Shown here: positions 1 through 5,284 of the stretch, piece after piece
Numbering within the stretch: the stretch's first letter is position 1
How the letters are laid out: the number at the start of each line of letters is the position of its first letter
Assembly (NCBI GenBank): GCA_021734595.1
Contig: JAIPIO010000211.1
Span: 1-6,937, forward strand
Length of the DNA: 6,937 nt
Direction of reading: 5' to 3'
From: Kiritimatiellales bacterium
Lineage (GTDB): Bacteria > Verrucomicrobiota > Kiritimatiellia > Kiritimatiellales > Pontiellaceae
The notes under the pieces: model-generated
The model's database searches: none
Seen by the model: the letters and a program-made list of their open reading frames with translations, nothing else
What the model was told of the DNA's origin: nothing
Made by a program: the position numbers and the translations under genes

Positions 1-534
1 GCCATCGCTTGTTCCTGCCTGCTGTTTATGCCCGGCATCGAGGTAATGACCTGGAAAAAAGCAGAAAGCGCGGTGTCGTGGGGCGGCGTGATTCTGATCG
101 TTACGGGGCTGGCGCTGGGGATGGCGCTGTACAAAACCGGCGGGGCGGAATGGCTGGCATGGGTGGTGTTCAGCAAGATAGGTGCATTGCATCCGGTGGC
201 GCGGGTGTTTGCCATCGTATTGGGCGTATCGCTGATGAAGGTCATGTTTTCCAGCAATACAGTGACTGGAATCATTATGGTGCCGCTACTTATTGCTTTG
301 GCGAAAATATTGGGGCTTGACCCGATATTGCTGGCATTGCCCGCGGGAATATCGGCATCGCTGGCATACATTCTGGTCACCTCAACTCCAACCAATGTCA
401 TCCCGTATTCGGCGGGGTATTTCACCATCCAGGATATGGCCAAGGCCGGCGTCTGGATGACGCTGGCATCATCGGTCTGTGTGACCATATCGATCACCGT
501 AGTAGGAAAATTGACCGGCATCGTGAATTGGTAG
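1..534 (+). CDS. DASS/SLC13-family sodium:anion symporter, C-terminal part (5' end outside window)
   Basis: The reading frame is open from base 1 to a TAG stop at 532-534, giving 177 visible residues; the N-terminal half lies off the left edge. It is very hydrophobic, with membrane stretches near residues 25-43, 67-82, 88-104, 109-127 and 150-172. Two family hallmarks of divalent-anion:Na+ symporters are visible: the second Ser-Asn-Thr sodium-site motif (residues 85-87, in FSSNTVTG) and the loop TSTPTNVIPYSAGYF (127-141), matching the TPxN hairpin followed by a membrane-proximal GYF segment. Family members carry dicarboxylates, citrate or sulfate across the inner membrane with Na+. The substrate cannot be read from this fragment. 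It lies 47 bases upstream of the transketolase genes on the same strand, so uptake of the pathway's anionic substrate or release of an anionic end product is a reasonable inference. Family assignment is firm; the substrate is a guess. Confidence 0.88.
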   Translation, partial: AIACSCLLFMPGIEVMTWKKAESAVSWGGVILIVTGLALGMALYKTGGAEWLAWVVFSKIGALHPVARVFAIVLGVSLMKVMFSSNTVTGIIMVPLLIALAKILGLDPILLALPAGISASLAYILVTSTPTNVIPYSAGYFTIQDMAKAGVWMTLASSVCVTISITVVGKLTGIVNW

Positions 535-568
535 ATTTGCCACGACGGTGTGTATACAACAGAAAGAC

Positions 569-573
569 AGGAG
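569..573 (+). promoter_or_regulatory. Ribosome binding site of transketolase N-half
   Basis: AGGAG lies eight bases before the ATG at 582. It decides the start: the same frame is open further upstream to a TTG at 528, which would overlap the symporter stop and has no comparable site before it. Confidence 0.8.
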
Positions 574-581
574 AAGATAAA

Positions 582-1430
582 ATGAGCGAACAGTTCAACA
601 AGGAAGATGCCGACCGCACGGCGGCGGAATGGCGCTATATTATTACCGATATGATCTGCCGGGCGGGGTCGGGACACATTGGCGGGGCGCTGAGTCTCGT
701 GGAAATCATGCATACGCTCTACTACCGGATCATGAAGGTGGATCCGGCAAATCCGGCATGGTCGGGGCGCGACCGGCTGGTTCTTTCCAAGGGGCATGCC
801 GCGCCGGTGCTCTATGTGGCACTGGCTTACAAAGGGTTTTTCCCCGCCGCCTGGCTGGGTACGCTGAATGCGAACGGAACCAAACTGCCGAGCCACGCCG
901 ATGCGCGTACGGTGCCGGGCATCGATGCCACAACCGGATCGCTGGGCCAGGGGCTTTCGGTGGCGTGCGGCATGGCGAAATCCGCGAAGATCAGCGGTGG
1001 AAAAAACAGCGTCTTCTGCATCGTCGGTGACGGCGAATGCAACGAGGGCCAGAACTGGGAGGCGGCGTTGTTCGCCGCCCACAACAAACTCGACAATCTG
1101 GTGGCGGTGCTCGATTACAACAAACTCCAGATCGATGGGTTTACGGCCGACATTCTCGGTCTTGAGCCGTTGACGGACAAATGGAAAGCCTTTGGATGGG
1201 AAGTGTTTGAAATCGACGGCCACGACTGGGACGAGGTCTGTGACGCGTTGCAAAAAGCCATCGCGGTAAAAGGCAAGCCAGCCATGATCGTTGCCCACAC
1301 CATCAAGGCCAAAGGGTGCGGCGCGGTCGAAGGAAAAGCCGAAAGCCACAACATCAGGATACCGGATCAAGCGGCCTATGATCTTTATATGGGCGGTTTG
1401 GAAATCCAGGAAATGGCACTGCCTTATTAA
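582..1430 (+). CDS. Transketolase, N-terminal (thiamine-diphosphate-binding) subunit
   Basis: This is a 282-residue protein equal to the ThDP pyrophosphate-binding domain of transketolase, encoded apart from the pyrimidine-binding half, as in many anaerobes and thermophiles. Visible motifs in order: SGHIGG (30-35, with the conserved His32), LSKGHAAP (68-75), TGSLGQGLS (118-126), and the thiamine motif opening at GDGECNEGQ (149-157) and closing at DYNK (178-181), which binds Mg2+ and the diphosphate. His256 in ESHN stands where the WHG histidine of the active site is normally found. Transketolases move a C2 ketol unit from a ketose to an aldose in the cytoplasm. The next gene, 22 bases downstream, supplies the other half, and the two must pair to form active sites. 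Nothing is truncated. The protein could serve the ordinary pentose phosphate pathway, but its neighbours suggest a dedicated catabolic transketolase, possibly like SqwGH of sulfoglycolysis. Confidence 0.93.
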   Translation: MSEQFNKEDADRTAAEWRYIITDMICRAGSGHIGGALSLVEIMHTLYYRIMKVDPANPAWSGRDRLVLSKGHAAPVLYVALAYKGFFPAAWLGTLNANGTKLPSHADARTVPGIDATTGSLGQGLSVACGMAKSAKISGGKNSVFCIVGDGECNEGQNWEAALFAAHNKLDNLVAVLDYNKLQIDGFTADILGLEPLTDKWKAFGWEVFEIDGHDWDEVCDALQKAIAVKGKPAMIVAHTIKAKGCGAVEGKAESHNIRIPDQAAYDLYMGGLEIQEMALPY

Positions 1431-1441
1431 AACATTCAGCG

Positions 1442-1447
1442 AGGGAG
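1442..1447 (+). promoter_or_regulatory. Ribosome binding site of transketolase C-half
   Basis: AGGGAG ends five bases before the ATG at 1453. It fixes the start: the frame stays open upstream inside the previous gene, but residues before this ATG do not resemble transketolase. Confidence 0.75.
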
Positions 1448-1452
1448 AAAAA

Positions 1453-2403
1453 ATGAATAATCTACATGATATGGAAATGCGCACGGTCTACGCAACGGTA
1501 CTGAACGAGCTAATGGATAATAATCCCGATGTGATGTGTCTGGAAGCAGACTTAAGCAAGGCATCCGGTACCAATCCGACCGTGGTCAACCAACACCCGG
1601 ATCGTTTTGTAAACGCGGGTGTCGCCGAAGCCAATATGATAGGTATCGGCGCCGGCCTTGCAATCGAAGGCCGAATACCGTTCTGTGCCACGTTTTCCTG
1701 CTTTGCGTCGCGCCGGGTGTATGACCAGATTTACCTCAGTGTGGCCTATGCCAACACCAACGTAAAAATCATCGGGACGGCACCGGGGATTACGCAGGGC
1801 CCCAACGGCGGAACGCACATGGATTTTCAGGATATCGCGATTTTGCGCGCGATGCCGAATATGCATGTCTATTCGCCGGCAGATCCCTACGAACTGCGCG
1901 CAATGATCAGGCATATGGCGGCCAGCAAGCAGCCGACCTACATGCAGCTGGTCCGGGGGCAGGTCGCTCCGGTCTTCGACGAGACGCACACCTTCGACCC
2001 GGAGCGCGCTGTCATGATGCGCGAGGGGAGTGACGTAACTCTGGTATCCACAGGATACATGACGGCGTTTGCCGTCGAGGTGGCCGACGTTCTGGCCGGG
2101 GAGGGGGTGTCGGTTGAGCATCTTCACTACCCGTCGATCAAGCCATTCGATGCGGAACGTCTGGTGGCGTCCGCGCGAAAGACCGGCGGGGTTGTGACCG
2201 TGGAAAACCAGAGCATTATCGGCGGACTCGGCGGTGCGGTATGCGAGGTGCTCGGCGAACGCTGCCCCACAAGAATAAAGCGCCTCGGGGTTCCTGATCA
2301 GTTTGGCGAAGTGGCAACGGAACAGTACCTGTTCGACAAACACGGTTTTGGCCCGAAGCATATCGCCGCCGCCTGCCGGGAGTTGGCCACGACGGGTAAG
2401 TGA
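1453..2403 (+). CDS. Transketolase, C-terminal subunit
   Basis: This 316-residue protein holds the pyrimidine-binding domain (about 5-165) and the C-terminal transketolase domain (about 190-310). The catalytic glutamate that activates thiamine is Glu59 in GVAEANMIG. FSCFASRRVYDQI (81-93), GGTHMDFQDIA (119-129) and LVRGQ (166-170, Arg168 at the phosphate-binding arginine position) follow in the usual order, and NQSIIGGLGGAV lies in the C-terminal domain. It completes the heterodimer with the preceding gene. Two substrate-channel residues look unusual. In the segment normally reading roughly GTHAGLSVGxDGxTHQ, this protein reads GTAPGITQGPNGGTHM, so the first His (yeast His469 position) is Ala110 and the Asp (yeast Asp477 position) is Asn118. 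Those residues contact the sugar hydroxyls and phosphate in classical enzymes, so an altered substrate is possible. The alignment is by eye from memory. Family and role are certain; the substrate is inferred. Confidence 0.93.
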   Translation: MNNLHDMEMRTVYATVLNELMDNNPDVMCLEADLSKASGTNPTVVNQHPDRFVNAGVAEANMIGIGAGLAIEGRIPFCATFSCFASRRVYDQIYLSVAYANTNVKIIGTAPGITQGPNGGTHMDFQDIAILRAMPNMHVYSPADPYELRAMIRHMAASKQPTYMQLVRGQVAPVFDETHTFDPERAVMMREGSDVTLVSTGYMTAFAVEVADVLAGEGVSVEHLHYPSIKPFDAERLVASARKTGGVVTVENQSIIGGLGGAVCEVLGERCPTRIKRLGVPDQFGEVATEQYLFDKHGFGPKHIAAACRELATTGK

Positions 2404-2404
2404 C

Positions 2405-2429
2405 GCCAGCCATTTCCATGGCCTGGTTT
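2405..2429 (+). terminator. Bulged hairpin with short T-rich tail between transketolase and isomerase genes
   Basis: CCAGCCAT (2406-2413) and ATGGC-C-TGG (2418-2426) can pair as an eight-base-pair stem with one bulged C and a four-base TTCC loop, followed by TTTATT. It begins two bases after the transketolase stop, in the longest gap (60 bases) of the cluster. The T tract is short and interrupted, so a partial terminator or an RNA-end stabiliser that sets different levels for upstream and downstream genes is likelier than a full stop. The reading rests on base pairing alone. Confidence 0.3.
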
Positions 2430-2451
2430 ATTGATCGATTACGAAAATTAA

Positions 2452-2457
2452 AGAGGA
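2452..2457 (+). promoter_or_regulatory. Ribosome binding site of RpiB-like isomerase
   Basis: AGAGGA lies six bases before the ATG at 2464. A TTG at 2458 in the same frame directly abuts this site and so is not a workable start. Confidence 0.65.
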
Positions 2458-2463
2458 TTGAAA

Positions 2464-2961
2464 ATGAAGATTATAATGGGATCTGCGGTGAAAGGAATGG
2501 CGCTCAAGAATGCGGTAAAAGCGCATTTGGCAGAGCAGGGACATGAAATTATCGACGTGGGTTGTTTCAGCGGAGAGAATTTCATCAAATACACGTCGAC
2601 CGGCGAGCGGGTGGCCAAGGCGCTTCAGGACGGCGTGGCGGAGATTGCCATTAACTGCTGCGGCAGCGGCACCGGAGCGAGCATGAGCGTCAGCAAGTTC
2701 AAAGGCGTGCTGGGATGCGCCTGCGAATCGGTCCAAACGGCCAAACTGATTCGAGTGGTTAATGGGGCGAATTGCCTATGCATGGGTGAAGGGGTGGTGA
2801 CGCCGGAACTTGGATGCCAGATGGCTGACGCGTTCCTTGGTGCGGTTTTTTGCCAGGCAGAGGGGATTCCGCAAGAGGTGCTCGACTTTTGGGAAGAGGC
2901 TCGTGACGAAATGATCGCCCGGGGAGAGATGGCTCGGAACCGCGAACTGGAAACACTTTAG
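2464..2961 (+). CDS. RpiB/LacAB-family sugar isomerase with altered phosphate site
   Basis: This 165-residue protein has the RpiB/LacAB Rossmann-like fold pattern: KIIMGSAVKGMALK at the N-terminus, HEIIDVG (27-33), the catalytic loop NCCGSGTGAS (64-73) and NGANCLCMGEGVVTPE (100-115). Against E. coli RpiB as I recall it, the alignment runs without gaps from Cys66 to about residue 137. The catalytic base Cys66 is kept, but Thr68 is Ser68, the ring-opening His99 is Val99, and phosphate-binding Arg133 and Arg137 are Glu133 and Gln137. The N-terminal Asp-His pair (normally SDHAG) is Ala8-Val9. The C-terminus is about 16 residues longer than RpiB. It is therefore an aldose-ketose isomerase of this family that probably does not act on ribose 5-phosphate. 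SqwI, which I recall as the RpiB-family 4-deoxy-4-sulfoerythrose isomerase partnering a split transketolase, is the closest functional model. Family membership is firm; the substrate is inferred. Confidence 0.85.
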   Translation: MKIIMGSAVKGMALKNAVKAHLAEQGHEIIDVGCFSGENFIKYTSTGERVAKALQDGVAEIAINCCGSGTGASMSVSKFKGVLGCACESVQTAKLIRVVNGANCLCMGEGVVTPELGCQMADAFLGAVFCQAEGIPQEVLDFWEEARDEMIARGEMARNRELETL

Positions 2962-2966
2962 AAGGG
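2962..2966 (+). promoter_or_regulatory. Ribosome binding site of class II aldolase
   Basis: AAGGG directly follows the isomerase stop codon. It sits six bases before the ATG at 2973 but touches the in-frame ATG at 2967, so 2973 is the better start. Confidence 0.6.
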
Positions 2967-2972
2967 ATGGGC

Positions 2973-3872
2973 ATGAAATTTATTAGTGCAAAACCACTGG
3001 TTGATGCCGCGCAGGCGGGGGGATATGCCGTTCCGGCGCTGAATGCCAACGGAGCCACCTATGAGATTTCGCGGGCGGCGCTGGAAGCCGCCCAGGAGAT
3101 GCGCTCGCCGCTGATTCTCCAAGCCTATGAACCCAATCTGGAGTACCGCGGATTCGGATACTTTGTAAAACAGGCCAGCACGTTGGCGGATGAGCTCCAG
3201 ATTACAGTGCCGGTGGCGTTGCAGGTGGATCATGGGCACAGTTTTGAATCGGCGGTGAAGGCCCTGCATGCAGGATTCACGTCGTTTATGTTCGACGCTT
3301 CGCATGATCCGCTCGAAGAGAACATTCGCAAAACCCGCCAGGTGGTCGAAATTGCGCGGATACTGGGTTGTTCGGTGGAAGCTGAAGTCGGCTACGTGAG
3401 CGGCAACGAGCCAAAGAAGGAAAAGCTGATCGGGTGTGTCCCGGTTGAGGAAAAACCGCTGGTCCCCCCGGCCAAGACCAGTATCGCGGAAGCAACACGC
3501 TTTGTGCAGGCGGTGGATGTCGACATGCTGGCGGTTTCGGTGGGCACCACGCACGGTGTATATCAGCACCAGACGGAGATAGACTTTGAGTTGCTGAAGA
3601 ATCTCCGCAGTAAAATTTCCGTCCCGCTGGTTCAGCACGGAACCTGCGGGATTTCGATGGAAGACGTATCGAAACTGGTGGAATGCGGGATGAGCAAGAT
3701 TAATTTTGGCGAAGCGTTCCGGTTCAACTACATCAAGTATTTCAATGAACTGACCGACTCGATGGAACACCTCTGGCACGCGTGGCGGATTATGCGGGAG
3801 GTCAAGGATCGGATCAAAACGGACATGAAGGAAATCATTGTGGCGTTGGGTTCGGAGGGGAAGGCGTCATGA
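2973..3872 (+). CDS. Class II (zinc-dependent) aldolase of the Fba/GatY/KbaY family
   Basis: This 299-residue cytoplasmic TIM-barrel aldolase has a complete metal site. LQVDHGHS carries the catalytic Asp86 and zinc ligand His87, GTTHGVYQ holds His194, and VQHGTCG holds His222. FMFDASHDP (105-112) and VEAEVGYVSG (135-144) are also typical. Relatives cleave a ketose phosphate into dihydroxyacetone phosphate plus an aldehyde. The spacing from His222 onward matches E. coli KbaY/GatY as I recall them, yet two phosphate-contact positions differ: the Ser of the GASG loop is Cys225, and the Thr of NVATE is Glu247 (in NFGEAFR). An acidic residue there is hard to reconcile with an ordinary DHAP phosphate pocket. 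The gene starts 11 bases after the isomerase and overlaps the next gene by four. It may cleave an unphosphorylated or otherwise anionic ketose, or form another C3 product. Fructose 1,6-bisphosphate or tagatose bisphosphate aldolase is the conventional alternative. Confidence 0.88.
   Translation: MKFISAKPLVDAAQAGGYAVPALNANGATYEISRAALEAAQEMRSPLILQAYEPNLEYRGFGYFVKQASTLADELQITVPVALQVDHGHSFESAVKALHAGFTSFMFDASHDPLEENIRKTRQVVEIARILGCSVEAEVGYVSGNEPKKEKLIGCVPVEEKPLVPPAKTSIAEATRFVQAVDVDMLAVSVGTTHGVYQHQTEIDFELLKNLRSKISVPLVQHGTCGISMEDVSKLVECGMSKINFGEAFRFNYIKYFNELTDSMEHLWHAWRIMREVKDRIKTDMKEIIVALGSEGKAS
3854..3860 (+). promoter_or_regulatory. Ribosome binding site inside aldolase 3' end
   Basis: GGAGGGG lies eight bases before the ATG at 3869, within the last codons of the aldolase. 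It supports that start over in-frame sequence open upstream to 3782, and together with the ATGA stop-start overlap (3869-3872) implies coupled translation of the two enzymes. Confidence 0.75.
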
Positions 3873-5239
3873 ATATTCTTACAGAACACCCGAAACCCGA
3901 AATCAGTGTTGGAGTATTGTTTTTAAAGCGCGCCCGGGCGGGTTTTGTACCTGAATGGGGTGCGCATATAGAGGCGCTTGTGCAGGAGCAGCTTGGGCAT
4001 TGTCCGTTTAAGTTTTTTACTCCGCAGCAGAAAATAACGGATGTGGTGTCGCTGCGGGTTGCGTTGAAAGAGTGTTCGGACAAAGGCTGCAAGGTATTGG
4101 TTGCCATTCAGCCGACCATGAGCGACGGACGCATGGCACCTGTGCTCGGACAGTACAGCAGCGCGCCGGTTGTATTCTGGGCCACGCCGGAAAAGCAGGA
4201 AGGCGCTATGATCAGTGCCTGCTCCTTGGTGGGGGCGCACACATTTGCCGCGGCAATGGCCCAGGTCGGATGTCCATTCGAGTTTGTCTATGGAATGCCG
4301 GGCGAGGCCGGAACCAAGCAGGATTTTGAAGAGGCTGTCTACCGGTCGTATGCGCAGGTTGTTATGAAAAGCGCCAGTGCCGGTCTGATGGGATACCATG
4401 CGCCCGGATTTATCGACATGCATGTGGATCCGGCTTCAATGCGCCGAAACCTCGGAATCGACCTGTTTCATATCGGCCTGAATGAATTTGTCGACCAGGT
4501 GCACGCGGTTGGCGGCGAAGAGGCGGAAGCCGATGCGCGGGCGTTTCAGAAGCTGGGTATCCAATGCGCGGACGACCTGACCCCGGACGATCTGCTGCTG
4601 GACTCGAAATACTATCTGGCCATGAAGCATCTTATGGACGCCATGCCGCTGCATGCGCTCTCCGTTCGCGACTGGCCGGAACTATCCGCAACCCAGTGGC
4701 CCTACCTGGCGATGGCGCGGCTCGCTTCCGAAGGATACGCGATTGCCTGCGAAGGGGATACCGATGGCGCCTTGAGCTGTCTGCTGGGGTATGCCGCCGG
4801 TTGCGGCGCCTGCTATCTGTCCGACTGGCTTGAACATGACGAGCATCACATTACCCTGTGGCATGGCGGGGCAGCACCGTTCCAACTGTGCAAGGATGCC
4901 GACAGTGACCGTCCGCCGGAGGTCGCGCGCCACTTTAATAATAAAAATCCGGCCGTCGTGAATGCCACGCTGAAACCCGGCATGCCGATCACGCTGTTCC
5001 GGTTGTGGCACTTGAACGGCCGGTATCTGTTTACCGCCATCGAAGGGGAAACGGTGGAACCCAGGCGGCATCTGCTCGGAACGAACGGCGTCGGGAAGTT
5101 TGATGCCGTTGACATCCCCTCGTATTTCAAGAGAATGATCCGCGCCGGTTTCCCGCACCATCCGGTGGTTGTGCATGGGCATGTCAAGGAACACCTGTTG
5201 GCGGTTGCCGAATTGCTGGATATCGCTTGCATGGATTAA
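3869..5239 (+). CDS. L-fucose/L-arabinose isomerase-like aldose-ketose isomerase
   Basis: This 456-residue protein belongs to the FucI/AraA superfamily of metal (usually Mn2+) dependent aldose-ketose isomerases. The N-terminal part (about 12-180) has the alternating sheet-helix pattern of the family's first domains. The catalytic region reads IACEGDTDGAL (292-302), with Glu295 as the expected metal ligand, then CYLSDWLEHDEHHITLWHGG (315-334), with Asp319 as the second ligand and the family's HxG-AP element (WHGGAAPF). Near the C-terminus GFPHHPVVVHGHV (427-439) supplies the histidine expected at the third ligand position. It is shorter than E. coli FucI (about 590) and AraA (500) and belongs with the divergent 'L-fucose isomerase-like' proteins whose substrates are mostly unknown. 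Its place after transketolase, isomerase and aldolase genes suggests it makes the ketose that enters the pathway. As I recall, some sulfoquinovose isomerases (SqvD/SftI type) are of this general kind, so that substrate is a candidate. Family is well supported; the substrate is inferred. Confidence 0.85.
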   Translation: MNILTEHPKPEISVGVLFLKRARAGFVPEWGAHIEALVQEQLGHCPFKFFTPQQKITDVVSLRVALKECSDKGCKVLVAIQPTMSDGRMAPVLGQYSSAPVVFWATPEKQEGAMISACSLVGAHTFAAAMAQVGCPFEFVYGMPGEAGTKQDFEEAVYRSYAQVVMKSASAGLMGYHAPGFIDMHVDPASMRRNLGIDLFHIGLNEFVDQVHAVGGEEAEADARAFQKLGIQCADDLTPDDLLLDSKYYLAMKHLMDAMPLHALSVRDWPELSATQWPYLAMARLASEGYAIACEGDTDGALSCLLGYAAGCGACYLSDWLEHDEHHITLWHGGAAPFQLCKDADSDRPPEVARHFNNKNPAVVNATLKPGMPITLFRLWHLNGRYLFTAIEGETVEPRRHLLGTNGVGKFDAVDIPSYFKRMIRAGFPHHPVVVHGHVKEHLLAVAELLDIACMD

Positions 5240-5284
5240 AGATAGATAGGACGCGTACTACATACCGAACATAGGAGACGGAAT

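Noticed and set aside
551..558. Eight-base palindrome TGTATACA before the transketolase genes, considered as an operator
   Set aside because: It is short, does not extend to a longer symmetric site, has no second copy in the other gaps, and no regulator gene is in the window.
1552..2361. Minus-strand open frame (269 codons) opposite transketolase C-half
   Set aside because: It overlaps a clear transketolase gene, has no recognisable motif and no suitable ribosome binding site was seen.
2958..3779. Long minus-strand open frame (273 codons) opposite the aldolase
   Set aside because: It mirrors the class II aldolase gene, whose motifs are complete; the minus-strand protein shows no family pattern and is rich in His, Arg and Phe as expected of an antisense shadow.
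582..3872. Plain housekeeping pentose phosphate plus glycolysis set (Tkt, RpiB, Fba)
   Set aside because: Not excluded, but disfavoured because the RpiB-like and aldolase proteins both lack expected phosphate-binding residues and the genes sit with an unusual sugar isomerase and an anion carrier.
582..5239. D-apiose, galactitol/tagatose or fucose catabolic operon
   Set aside because: These routes need a sugar kinase and, for apiose, a different isomerase; none is visible here, although one could lie outside the window.
5240..5284. Gap before GH116 examined for terminator or promoter
   Set aside because: It holds only a ribosome binding site and a short GATA-type repetition (gatagatagg); no stem-loop with a T tract and no convincing -35/-10 pair was found.
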